Source: CBDFMG01 sp965221205 [NCBI: bacterium]
Lineage (GTDB): Bacteria > SM23-31
NCBI GenBank assembly: GCA_965221205.1
Contig: OZ244870.1
Coordinates: 2,790,001-2,854,000 of the forward strand
DNA: 64,000 nt
Direction of reading: 5' to 3'
Positions 1-8,670 of the stretch are shown one piece after another. Positions within the stretch are counted from its first letter, which is position 1; every line of letters begins with the position of its first letter. Below the pieces are notes generated by a model, which was given only the letters and a program-made list of their open reading frames with translations, was not told where the DNA came from and ran no database searches. Made by a program: the position numbers and the translations under genes.

Positions 1-181
1 TTCTATATCCATGTTCGATACAGTCAACACCGGCAGCAATGTCTCTGTAGGTTACTGGTTCACGAGAATGGGCCAAAACTCTGGGCTGTTTCTACAACAG
101 CCTCAAGCTCGTCGGGTAGCATTTCCAAACTCATGATCTTGATCACATTGGCTCCGTTGACGATATTTCGTTCCCTGTTAT
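1..181 (-). pseudogene. Amidohydrolase fragment, paralogue of the intact gene at 3570
   Basis: Read on the minus strand, this edge fragment encodes pieces that match the middle of the intact amidohydrolase at 3570-4976 almost line for line: NVIKIM for NVIKTV, LPDELEAVVET for LPDELEAVIET, and AAGVDCIEHGY for KAGMDCIEHGY, the last containing a metal-ligand histidine. About 13 bases that should encode the IHITA stretch are missing near position 70, which shifts the frame, so the copy is dead. Similarity stops near 180, where an unrelated enolase-superfamily tail on the plus strand begins. The rest of the copy lies outside the window or has been lost. It is a decayed metal-dependent amidohydrolase; the identification rests on direct comparison within the window. 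Confidence 0.8.
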
Positions 182-211
182 TGTTACCGACATATTTTCT
201 TTTACAGGACT

Positions 212-448
212 TATTGTACATCATTAGGTACTATTGCATCAAGGCATGCCTGTGCGGCTATCCGTGCTTTTGTGGCTCTGGAATCTGATAGCGTTGACCT
301 ACTTCACTGGCAGGACATTATTCTACGTGATGGTCCAATTTACAAAGATGGTTACCTTGAATTTTCTGAAAAGCCCGGGCTCGGTGTAGAGCTGAATGAA
401 GAAGTATGCCTGGCACACTTATCGGAAGAGTCAGGATTCTTTGATTGA
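212..448 (+). pseudogene. C-terminal fragment of an enolase-superfamily (mandelate racemase-like) enzyme
   Basis: An open plus-strand frame ending in TGA at 446-448 encodes the usual tail of mandelate racemase/galactonate dehydratase-like enzymes: LGTIAS, ACAAIRAFVALES, then DGPIYKDGYLEF and KPGLGVELNEEV. In this superfamily the last barrel strand and the capping lid have the form VALE....P...DG.......PGLGVE. No N-terminal domain or catalytic barrel is present upstream; instead an antiparallel amidohydrolase fragment abuts it near 180. It is therefore a 3' remnant of a roughly 380-residue enzyme. It is not a copy of the enzyme at 7501-8607, whose tail differs. Superfamily membership is fairly sure; the substrate cannot be told. 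Confidence 0.65.
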
Positions 449-1327
449 ATCAACGTATTTTTTGGCTGACATGTATTTTAGTCATGCGGAAAACATGCTC
501 TCAATTTCATCAATGATTTCTCGATCTTACGCCTTTTGAAGCAAAAGGAGGCGCTTAAAACGTCGGTGGATAAGCGAAACCTATTGGTATAATAGTACAA
601 CCCCCGCTTGGGACCTTCAGGAATCATATGCTAGAGAAGGAGATGAGTGAACACAAGGTGGAACGATAGAGAATGGGGACGACATGAAAGCCCAATTTCC
701 AGAGATGTATCAACTTTATGAAGAAACAGTTGCAAAAGTCATGATATCACCAAACTGCTTAATACTCGATGATTTGTTTGGAAATTAATCTGCTCCTTCT
801 TATTGGGCTATTTTTTACGTTAGTCAGTTGAAAGAAATTTTTGTCAACATCTCAGGCACATCTGTGATGAGTGGCTGAGATATTTGAGTAAGTGTTTTTA
901 TTTCGAAACAAGTAAATTTGAAAACTGCCGGAGACCTACCGGCAACCAGAAAAGCAGAGGGAGCACATCACATCCCCATGTGTTCCAGTAATAAATAATT
1001 GTATCGAACATCTCAGTAATTCCGGACGGAAACAGTATTTCCAAACCACTTTGCATTAATTTTTGTGATGCTTCCGGCTGTATACCGACAAATTCCAAAA
1101 TATTTGTTTTGTATAGATATACATGATAAGCAAACTCACATGAATACCAGAGAGAAGAAGCTTGCCTATAACATAATTTTTCAAACGAAAACAAACCGGT
1201 ACCCTGAATGAACTTACAATTAGTGTAAAGAACACAACTGAATTGAGATAAATCTGGTCGACATCCTCAACGCTGAACTGAAGAAGCTGTGGTGTGATGC
1301 CAGTATACTGAAACCGGAGAATACCGG
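449..1327. other. Gene-poor, probably degenerate stretch
   Basis: No gene could be supported here. A short plus-strand frame at 684-788 (34 codons, starting MKAQFPEMYQ, ending LFGN) and a frame around 1244-1345 (containing LNAELKKLW and LKPENTGYD) look protein-like but match no family I recognise. They are probably scraps of genes lost in the same rearrangements that left the fragments on either side. A 98-codon minus-strand frame at 898-1194 has no ribosome-binding site or recognisable domain. Confidence 0.3.
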
Positions 1328-1717
1328 TTATGATATGGACTTGCGCTGCAAGATTGATATAAAGATGCCCTCGGATTCATGTTTCCCTCTGGTATCCTGT
1401 ATGGCAACAATATAACCTTGAGAAGCAAACATATAGGCTGCTGAACCGCTCTCTATATCTCTCCAATTATTTTTCTTATACGGAGTCCGTATGAGAATAA
1501 CCGGTAATTCCTTATCGGTAATTTCAGGAAAATAAAGATCAGTCGACAACCGTATTCCATCTCTCATGGTGATTAATTTGCTTTTTTCCAATCGTACTTC
1601 ATATTGAGGTTCCGGCACTCCAGAAAACTTTGATAATATCTGTGAAACTCCATCACTATATACTAAAAGAAAAGCAACAGAACATATAATACAGATAATA
1701 TTTTGATTCTTTTTCAT
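1328..1717 (-). pseudogene. Truncated CocE/NonD-family S15 hydrolase, N-terminal fifth only
   Basis: The 129-residue frame begins with a signal peptide (hydrophobic run at residues 6-20) and continues with the N-terminal part of X-Pro dipeptidyl-peptidase/cocaine esterase-type serine hydrolases: MRDGIRLSTDLYFPE, then PVILIRTPYKK and GYIVAIQDTRGKHESEG, which is the GYavv.qD.RG..aSeG hallmark before the catalytic serine. Members are about 550-650 residues, so the nucleophile, aspartate and histidine are all missing. After EGIF the frame runs into 14 unrelated residues and stops; similarity ends abruptly at about 1345. This points to a deletion or insertion rather than a point mutation. The product would have been a secreted esterase or peptidase. 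Confidence 0.8.
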
Positions 1718-2002
1718 TGTGTGTCTTCCCGAACCGTATGGTCATTCTTGATGTTACGCTCCACCTTGCCTACGAAAAAGGTAAGTAAAATAGTCTGTTT
1801 AACTCCGACGCGATCTAATTTACAAGTCAGATTATTCAAATTCTGGCCTCTCGAATGATTGAATCCAGCGGTTCCTATCTATGATAAGCACTACCGAGAA
1901 TGCTGGTTTGTCACAGCTCTCAAGAAGATGCAATTATGTTGGCGTCTTATAAAAACTTGAAAAATCCTCCGAATCCTACACCGTTATCACGCTGCACACG
2001 CT

Positions 2003-3388
2003 TTAGCGGGGTGGAAAAACTGAACCAGGTTTTCCAAAGACTGTAAACTCAATAACTCCGGAAGGAGCACTCATCGGCCAACCGGTGATTGTCAATTTTA
2101 CATATTTGCATTGGACCGGAGTAATTTCATCAAATTCAATAGCGTTGTCCACACGGTTTCCGGTTTTATCTACTACGGTCTGAAACGATTCGCCATCTAA
2201 TGATACCTCGATTTTATACTTCCGTACCTTGGTCGCAGCACTTTCTTCCTTGAGTCTGGTAGGAAGAGCAAAAAGGATACGAGCAGAGTCAATGATGTAT
2301 TGTTGTATAGGATCTGATCCTGTGGCAGACCCTAGGTCAAGTATCAGCCACGGTTCCTTATCATCTTCGGCTGGTGTCCACCAGGTTCTGGTGTTATTAT
2401 CGAATGCATAAGGAGCATTTCTACCTGACGCTTCACTGCTAACAATGTAGCTTTTGTCCTCTGACAATTGAATTGACCCGGATTCATTACCTTCCCAAGG
2501 CTTTTCTTTGACCCCCGGCGCCCACTGCGGTGTCTCCGACGGACCGATTATGATCATGTTCTCTTCATCGTCAAAGCCGACTGGATCCATACCAATACGC
2601 CGCTCGAACATGCGGTTCCAATTCCTGAAGAGCAGTGTATAGATCGCCCACAGGGTTCCGTCTGGACCTTCGACAATGCTATGGTGACCTGTACCATTGA
2701 TGAGTCCGTTTTTGTGAACAAAAATCGGACTCTCCTCATAGTATGTGAAAGGACCCAAGGGATTCTTACTGGTATACACGCCCACTCCATACGTTTTCCA
2801 GTCGGTCCCCGGAGCGGCGTACTGGAGATAGTACGTCCCATTTCGCTTAGTCATCCAGGGACCTTCTATCCAGCTTATGCCACTGAACTCGTTCCGATTC
2901 CCATACCGTTCCCAGATATGCCATGTCTCGAAACGGAAAAAGTGTTTTGCAGAGTCCAAGAGCTTTCTCAAGTTTTTACTGTCAAGTTCAACTCCGTATA
3001 TCCCGTCATTAGATCCTCCTGCATAATAGAGGTATACCCGCTCGTCTTCATCAACAAAGAGCATTGGGTCGAATACACCCCCATCTCCACAACCATCACA
3101 GATGTCGCTCTCCAGTCTTCGACCTCTTTCATCAACAAGATCACCATAAAAATCAAACGGACCCAGCGGATCCCGGCTTCTGAAAAGTCCGGTGTCATTT
3201 CCAGTTAAGTATACGTACCCTTTATACGCAACTGCAGCGGGAGCAGTGATTCGGCTGCCTTCCGGCATGGAAATCTGCGCATCAGCAGACAAACATTTTT
3301 CATCAAAATGAAACCAACAAAGTCCGCAATTACACTGGATCATGAGTACAATATTCAAAAAATGCATACTATTCCATAGAATATTCAT
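2003..3388 (-). CDS. GH43-like five-bladed propeller with C-terminal F5/8-type domain, N-terminally short
   Basis: A 461-residue frame. Residues ~45-300 carry glycoside hydrolase family 43-like blades: SRDPLGPFDFYGD, FDPMLFVDEDERVYLYY, WIEGPWMTKRNGTYYLQY and GTGHHSIVEGPDGTLWAIY. These include the acidic motifs that supply the general acid and the pKa-modulating residue. Residues ~305-455 form a discoidin-like (F5/8 type C) carbohydrate-binding domain (SGRNAPYAFDNNTRTWW, EPWLILDLGS, VKLTITGW). GH43 proteins of this architecture normally have about 100-150 further N-terminal residues with the first blade and its nucleophile-activating aspartate. Here residues 1-40 are Cys-rich and unlike either that blade or a good signal peptide. 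The gene is probably N-terminally truncated and may be inactive. Substrate unknown; a plant- or algal-type glycan is plausible. Confidence 0.65.
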   Translation of the reverse strand: MNILWNSMHFLNIVLMIQCNCGLCWFHFDEKCLSADAQISMPEGSRITAPAAVAYKGYVYLTGNDTGLFRSRDPLGPFDFYGDLVDERGRRLESDICDGCGDGGVFDPMLFVDEDERVYLYYAGGSNDGIYGVELDSKNLRKLLDSAKHFFRFETWHIWERYGNRNEFSGISWIEGPWMTKRNGTYYLQYAAPGTDWKTYGVGVYTSKNPLGPFTYYEESPIFVHKNGLINGTGHHSIVEGPDGTLWAIYTLLFRNWNRMFERRIGMDPVGFDDEENMIIIGPSETPQWAPGVKEKPWEGNESGSIQLSEDKSYIVSSEASGRNAPYAFDNNTRTWWTPAEDDKEPWLILDLGSATGSDPIQQYIIDSARILFALPTRLKEESAATKVRKYKIEVSLDGESFQTVVDKTGNRVDNAIEFDEITPVQCKYVKLTITGWPMSAPSGVIEFTVFGKPGSVFPPR

Positions 3389-3496
3389 TTCCGGATGGAA
3401 TATCTTTCTCCTTTTATATAATATTGATGTTTTTCGTTGTTAAAAAATATTATTTTCGTTATGTTGTATTTGTAACATTGCACTCCCACATTAACC

Positions 3497-3512
3497 TTTT
3501 TTTATCTCAAAT
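3497..3512 (+). promoter_or_regulatory. 16-nt element shared with the M14 gene upstream region
   Basis: TTTTTTTATCTCAAAT lies 58 bases before the amidohydrolase start and recurs exactly at 20573-20588 before the secreted M14 peptidase. Here it runs into TATAAT at 3512-3517, a possible -10 box. The two sites stand at different distances from their start codons, so a shared promoter element is only a suggestion. Confidence 0.25.
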
Positions 3513-3569
3513 ATAATACGCCACAATGTACCTAATAACTGCATGATTTAATTAACCGAGGAGGAATGT

Positions 3570-4976
3570 ATGAACGTTTTACGATTGTTTACGGTTGTTT
3601 TCCTGGTAGCACTATTCTTACTGCAGGGACAAGCGCAATCTCAGAGTGCTGATTCCCCTAAGATCATTTTGACAAATTGCAATGTAATCGACTGTACTGG
3701 AAGTGCACCAATGGAAAACATGACGGTTGAAATAACCGGGAACACTATCACATCTATAAGCGAAGGCAGATATCGAGGATCATCGAGAGATGGTGTTAAG
3801 GTGTATGATCTGGATGGTGCTTATGTTCTTCCCGGCTTCTGGAACATGCATATGCATTTATCCACACTTCTCCCCCGGAATCATAACCTCGATAGTGAGC
3901 CGTTCCCCTCAAAAGTTATTCGCGCAGGTGTAAACGCAATGGACGGTCTTCGGTATGGTTTCACCGCTGTTCGTTCAGTCGGTGAGGAAGGCTATATAGA
4001 TGTAGCATGGCGGGATGCTTTTGATCAGGGATTTTTGTTGGGACCACGCATCTTTGCGAGCGGTTTGTCGGTTTCCCCTACTGCCGGACATCGCGGCGAC
4101 AGAGCGACCGGAGTTGATGGTGTTGCAGAAATCAGGAAGGAAGTACGCACACGTATTCAGCACGGTGTCAATGTCATTAAAACCGTAAACTACGAAATGC
4201 TTCCCGACGAACTTGAGGCCGTCATTGAGACAACTCACAGTTTTGGAATCCATATTACTGCCCATTCGAGAGAACCAGCGGTCTATGAAGCAGTCAAAGC
4301 CGGTATGGATTGTATCGAGCATGGTTACGGTTTGACTGATGAAACCATAGAGCTCATGGCAAAGATGGGAACGTTTTACGATCCGACTATCATTTGTAAC
4401 CTAAGTGACGAGTACATCAAAGAGAGAGAAGAACGGCTTGCCAAGTTAGGATATGCCGACGATAAGGAGATCGTACAGCTCCGTATGGAAATTGCTTATG
4501 CTGACGAAAGATCACCTGAACATGCTCTGCATCAAAGACAAGCTCTGAAAAAAGCTGCTGATGCCGGTGTGAAACTCCTTATCGGATCAGATTCTGCTCC
4601 TGTTGGCGAAATCGGTATTCTCGAAATGGAGCAGTTTGTCCTTTCCGGTGTTAGCGAAATGCAGACACTCATCGCAGCTACGCGTAATGGTGCGGAAATG
4701 GTCGGAATGCTTGACAAACTTGGTACTGTCGAAGAGGGGAAATGGGCAGATCTGGTTGTTATCGCGGATAATCCTCTTGACAATATATCAAATATCAGAA
4801 AAATGAAAATGGTTTTCAGAGATGGATATCCGGTAGACCTCGAACATCCTCTTGGTCCGACCAGTTATTGGAAATACTTCACGAGGTCACCAATGCGGAA
4901 AGGTTTCCTTGGCGTAGCTGAAAATGAGGCCGGCTTCAGAAGAGGCTTAGCTGACCCTGACAAAGAAGAAAATTAA
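3570..4976 (+). CDS. Secreted metal-dependent amidohydrolase (imidazolonepropionase/prolidase-like)
   Basis: A 468-residue amidohydrolase-superfamily enzyme with a signal peptide (residues 1-22, ending GQAQ), so it is periplasmic or exported. The TIM-barrel metal site is complete: HMH at residues 94-96 after PGFWNM, His232 in AHSREP, His251 in CIEHGYG, and Asp341 in LIGSDSAP. The small beta-sandwich composite domain closes the chain (GTVEEGKWADLVVI). This subgroup hydrolyses cyclic amides or Xaa-Pro/Xaa-Arg dipeptides; the substrate cannot be decided here. The start is supported by a strong ribosome-binding site (GAGGAGG, 8 bases upstream). A degenerate paralogue sits at the left window edge. 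It is followed by a 14-bp hairpin. The neighbourhood is full of decayed secreted hydrolases, but this copy is intact. Confidence 0.9.
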   Translation: MNVLRLFTVVFLVALFLLQGQAQSQSADSPKIILTNCNVIDCTGSAPMENMTVEITGNTITSISEGRYRGSSRDGVKVYDLDGAYVLPGFWNMHMHLSTLLPRNHNLDSEPFPSKVIRAGVNAMDGLRYGFTAVRSVGEEGYIDVAWRDAFDQGFLLGPRIFASGLSVSPTAGHRGDRATGVDGVAEIRKEVRTRIQHGVNVIKTVNYEMLPDELEAVIETTHSFGIHITAHSREPAVYEAVKAGMDCIEHGYGLTDETIELMAKMGTFYDPTIICNLSDEYIKEREERLAKLGYADDKEIVQLRMEIAYADERSPEHALHQRQALKKAADAGVKLLIGSDSAPVGEIGILEMEQFVLSGVSEMQTLIAATRNGAEMVGMLDKLGTVEEGKWADLVVIADNPLDNISNIRKMKMVFRDGYPVDLEHPLGPTSYWKYFTRSPMRKGFLGVAENEAGFRRGLADPDKEEN

Positions 4977-5065
4977 TTTTCGATTGTTATTCATTAGTTT
5001 TGGTACAAGATTTATATTAACGCATTCAAAGTATTACAAAATACATTTTCGAAACCGGTTTTGAT

Positions 5066-5106
5066 ACTGTAAGCAGGTCTTATAATTTTCATGACCTGCT
5101 TGCAGT
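5066..5106 (+). terminator. Strong hairpin after the amidohydrolase
   Basis: Arms 5066-5079 and 5093-5106 pair over 14 positions with one G-U wobble around a 13-base loop. There is no long T-run after it, so it may act as a transcript-end stabiliser rather than a classic intrinsic terminator. Confidence 0.5.
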
Positions 5107-5145
5107 AACGATTTCCCGAACATTCAATTTCCCTATTCCCTTCAT

Positions 5146-5664
5146 ATGGACATTCAACATCATACTTGGAAACAGCGGTGGATCAGTCAAAAAGCTGAGT
5201 TGTTCAATTCGCCAATACATGGAATCGGCGGTATTACAATCGAGTCATTTTCCCCCAGCGAACTTATCTGTATATTCGGGGGAATTATCTTTCCGACATC
5301 GGACATTGACTTGTATAGAGAGAAAAACGGGCATGTCGGTATCCAAATTAACGATGATTATTTCATATGCCCTTCAAGCAGAGAAAATGTTGAAAATACT
5401 ATCATTTCCAATCACTCCTGTGAACCAAACTGCGGATTCGGAGGCACAATTCAACTTGTAGCTATGTGAGCCATAGCGATTGGCGAAGAATTAACCATCG
5501 ATTATGCGTTGATGGAGACTCATTTCAAGCAATTTCTATGCAAATGCGGGCTTTCGAACTGCCGAGGCACTATATCACCTGCCGATTGAAAAATTCCTGA
5601 ACTCCAGAAGAAATACCGTGACTATTTCTCACCCTATTTGAGAGAAAAGCTGCTTGTAAAATAA
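5146..5664 (+). pseudogene. SET-domain protein interrupted by two in-frame TGA codons
   Basis: One continuous frame of 172 codons encodes a SET-domain lysine methyltransferase-like protein: SPIHGIGGITIESF, a NHSCEPNC motif (residues ~90-97, the NHSC.PN cofactor/knot motif), GEELTIDYA (the catalytic-tyrosine GE..DYA motif) and a post-SET CKCGLSNCRG cluster. The frame is broken by TGA at 5467-5469 and 5587-5589. By family pattern the first replaces an arginine (AMRDI..GEE in relatives, consistent with CGA to TGA). The second replaces a tryptophan (TGG to TGA) before KIPELQKKY. Everything after each stop is well conserved. TGA serves as a normal stop elsewhere in the window (for example lutA), so recoding is unlikely. 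It is either a very recent pseudogene or two base-call errors. Confidence 0.85.
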
Positions 5665-5742
5665 ATTAGCAGAGACTGAAAACACCATCTGCCTCTACTA
5701 ATTTTCGAATTCGAGTACTCAGTTTCTCAATAACTTACTGCA

Positions 5743-7068
5743 CTATCGGATAATGATAATTCTCTCATTAAGAAGGTAAAGGTACTCTACTCCCCAATCT
5801 GTTATAATTGAATTATCTTCGAAGTTTATGCTCATTCTTCTTTGCTGCTCCGGAACCCGGTGTTAATAACAAACTCAAAAGAGAAAAGATTATTAGACTG
5901 GATCATAATATGACTGCGTCCGGGACGGAACGGCGCTATAGAAGGGCCTTCTGCTATCTCACTATTTCCTGTGTTCCCCAGTGCATGACAGTCAATCGTA
6001 AATCCTGATTTGTCCGAATCACCAAGTTCATTCATTAAATTTCTGTATTCCGGCCCTTTATCGTCTGAGGGTGTATAGACATACCCCGCATCTTCGAGAA
6101 CTTTAATCATTGCATCGAGTGTTTCACCGGCGGTATGCCCCACTTTCGGTTCCTTTCTGAGAATTTTGCGTGCTTCCTGCCCTCTGTCCTGCGCGTGTTT
6201 GATACCCTCAGGAATGCCTGTTTCCTCTTCTGCAAGCATATAACCGTTCCGTTTATAATCGGTACCGAAATGTCAGATATTTGAATCCGAAATCCCATGA
6301 TAAAAATTGTCCACGCCGGTAAACGCCTACTCCCTCCTACTGCCGGGTGCCCTCGGACCCTGTGATACCATCACAAGTCCACGCTGCAGTATATTGGTAC
6401 TGCACCCGCCAGCCGAGTTCCTCACTTGTTGTTTTACCGGGAATAATTCTTCTGTATGTCTCCTCTATCAGCTGTTGCTGAATTTCGCACAATTTCGCAT
6501 AAGCAATTATTTCGCTCTGCACTCTTCTTAAGCGGAAATCTGATATAACATACTCTGCAGAAACCAGGCGATTGACATATTTATCACCGAGAAGCTTTGC
6601 CATTCTCTTATAGCCTGTATAAGTCAGGCCATTTGATGACGGAAGCCAATCAGACATGTTGACGGCAATTCGTTTCGGGTCACGTTCAGCAACAAAGGCA
6701 CCCAATTCGCTTTCAGAACCGAAAATGTCATAAAGATTACGGTCGCCACGCCCACCAAAAACTGCACGTTCAATCCTGTCTCCACCCCGGTCGGTAAAAA
6801 TAAAAACCCAAGCGTGTCTCCCACTGTCCAACCTGCGCTTCCACCCAGATCCAATTCAAGAGGATCACCAATGCCGTCCTGCATCACATGGATCCACATG
6901 TCTACATTATTATCCCTCATAGCACCCGGCAAAACAAGATCGAATGTCTCCTGTCTGGATCAGTTTCATCATCTCATACCGTGCCCGTGCTTCCTGAGCT
7001 GTCGCTACAAAACCCTGAAGCATAAGGATAACTGCACACAATAGTGCTAAACTTGTCTTTTTGGACAT
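5743..7068 (-). pseudogene. M24-family Xaa-Pro peptidase pseudogene, copy 1
   Basis: On the minus strand a start with a good ribosome-binding site (GGGAGAG) opens a signal peptide (MSKKTSLALLCAVILML). The pieces of a creatinase/prolidase-fold protein follow in different frames: LVLPGAMRDNNVDMWIHVMQ (N-terminal domain), SDWLPSSNGLTYTGYK, SAEYVISDFRLRRVQSEI and RRIIPGKTTSEELGW (entry to the pita-bread domain). Then come GHTAGETLDAMIKVLEDAGY, FTIDCHALGNTGN (a metal-ligand His region), and a tail IITDWGVEYLYLLNERII with a stop at 5743-5745. At least four frameshifts separate the pieces, near 6960, 6620-6650, 6330 and 5840. Full length would be about 430 residues, normal for exported M24 peptidases that cleave Xaa-Pro bonds. 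Two further decayed members lie at 30601 and 32757. Confidence 0.85.
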
Positions 7069-7434
7069 TACTCTCCCTCCAATCGATAATATTGTGACAC
7101 GTTAAATTATTTTTTTTCTGCCATAGTAGTAATATTCTAAAATAACGCTCCTATTCAAAAAAATTTAAATTGTCGAATGCATTGTGATATATTTACGGAT
7201 ATTGGGTGCAATGTACTAATGCATGATACCATTCAGCATAAAAGGGTATAAATTTTAAAGAGTGTTTAAAAGAAATCGAATTGCCAATCATTTTTAAAAC
7301 GATAATTCAAATAATTTGCAGCACTCGAGACAAAAGGAAGCGCATTTAAAGTCAATTTTTTCAACATAGGTTGATGAACGCGTCACACATTCAAAATAAT
7401 GGCAATGAAGCAATCCGAACGTATGTCCTAATTC

Positions 7435-7473
7435 TGTTTATTATTTCAACTCAACGTGTTGAAATAATAAACA
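7435..7473 (-). terminator. Perfect 16-bp inverted repeat downstream of the enolase-superfamily gene
   Basis: Arms 7435-7450 and 7458-7473 are perfect reverse complements (TGTTTATTATTTCAAC on the plus strand) around a 7-base loop, 28 bases beyond the stop of the minus-strand gene at 7501. The stem is AT-rich with no clear T-run, so it could be a terminator or a binding site for a dimeric regulator. The rest of 7069-7500 shows no gene. Confidence 0.5.
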
Positions 7474-7500
7474 AATCACCGTTAAAAAATGTTGTAATAA

Positions 7501-8607
7501 TCAAGAACGCACAGTGAGAACCGGAATACCAAGTTTGCTTTCATCTACAGTGATACCGAGGCCCGGACCGGTTGGCACTGAAAGTCGTCCGTTTTTTCTA
7601 AATGGCGCATCCTCCGCAACACGGACATCTATATAGCTATTAAAATCGGTTGATGTAAATAGAAATCCCGGTTTTGTGCTGCCGGCAAGGTGAGCAATTG
7701 AAGCAGTGGTTATATCTCCTCCCCAGCTATCTTCGATCGTCATAATAATTCCTAGTATTTCGCAGAGGTCGCGCAATTGTTTAGCTTTTGTCATGCCGCC
7801 AACACGCGATATTTTGATATTAATTGCATCCATTGCACGATTCTCATATGCCTGCATAAATGGTTCGACACCGGTCATTACTTCATCCAAGACTATTGGC
7901 AGCCGGGTATGTCCACGAATAACAAGACATTCTTCAAGGCTTGGACATGGTTGTTCAACATAGAAATCTCTATCGGCGAGAGCATTCACAACCCGGATTG
8001 CTTCATGCTGCAGCCAGCCTGTATTAGCATCGGCAATGAGAATATCCCCTTCCTGAACTTTCTCTAATGCAGCTTGAATCCTTCTAATATCATCGTCCGG
8101 CTGTGCTCCGACTTTAAGTTGAAACCTGCGATAGCCTTCTGATCTGAATCTGGCCACATCATCGGCCATTTTTTCCGGCGTATTTTGCGAAATTGCTCTG
8201 TATAATGGATAGTTACCAACATATCTACCGCCCAGCAGTGTACATACAGGTAATTCCGCTGCTTTACCTATAATATCCCAGCAGGCAATATCGAGGACTG
8301 ATTTTACATACTTATGTCCCCCAAGAGCTGAATCCATAAGAGCATTAATAGCATGTATTCTGGTTGGGTCTTCGCCGATAAGCAGTTCTCCCACTTCTTT
8401 TATACCGCTGGGAACACCTCGTGCATAAGCATCCATATAGCCCGAACCAAGAGGACAGACCTCACCAAAGCCACTGATACCTTCTGCGGTTGATACTTTT
8501 ACAATAGTACTGACGAGTGTGGTAACTGAATGGCCTCCAGACCAAGCATATTCGTGATCCTGCAATCCATAGGTAACCTGGTATACATCAATTTGCTTAA
8601 TTTTCAT
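7501..8607 (-). CDS. Enolase-superfamily dehydratase/racemase (MLE-like subgroup)
   Basis: A 368-residue enzyme with the full enolase-superfamily layout: N-terminal capping domain (residues 1-120, with the GFGEVCPLG loop) and barrel. Catalytic residues are visible: Lys165 in FQLKVG, Asp193 in ADANTGW, Glu218 in VEQPC, Asp241 in VLDEV (the three metal ligands), and Lys265 in NIKISRVGG on the opposite face. The Lys165/Lys265 pair is the acid/base pair of the muconate-lactonizing/dipeptide-epimerase/proline-derivative group. The sequence reminds me most of cis-3-hydroxyproline dehydratases and proline-betaine epimerases, but this is not decisive. It may therefore work on proline derivatives released by the Xaa-Pro peptidases nearby. 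It is monocistronic, separated by 63 bases from the upstream glycan operon and followed by a perfect hairpin. Confidence 0.85.
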   Translation of the reverse strand: MKIKQIDVYQVTYGLQDHEYAWSGGHSVTTLVSTIVKVSTAEGISGFGEVCPLGSGYMDAYARGVPSGIKEVGELLIGEDPTRIHAINALMDSALGGHKYVKSVLDIACWDIIGKAAELPVCTLLGGRYVGNYPLYRAISQNTPEKMADDVARFRSEGYRRFQLKVGAQPDDDIRRIQAALEKVQEGDILIADANTGWLQHEAIRVVNALADRDFYVEQPCPSLEECLVIRGHTRLPIVLDEVMTGVEPFMQAYENRAMDAINIKISRVGGMTKAKQLRDLCEILGIIMTIEDSWGGDITTASIAHLAGSTKPGFLFTSTDFNSYIDVRVAEDAPFRKNGRLSVPTGPGLGITVDESKLGIPVLTVRS

Positions 8608-8670
8608 AAAACCCTCGAGAGTAAAAGACTGTTGTTCTTGAATCTTTAAATAAAATATTAATTCATGTGG

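Noticed and set aside
898-1194. 98-codon minus-strand frame with hydrophobic C-terminal half
   Set aside because: No ribosome-binding site, no family pattern, aromatic-rich composition as expected by chance in AT-rich DNA.
2681-3208. 175-codon plus-strand frame opposite the GH43-like gene
   Set aside because: Opposite strand of a recognisable propeller; no domain or ribosome-binding site of its own.
5146-5664. Alternative genetic code with TGA read as Trp
   Set aside because: TGA terminates lutA and lutB at positions with overlapping starts, and one of the two SET-gene TGAs stands at an Arg, not a Trp, position.
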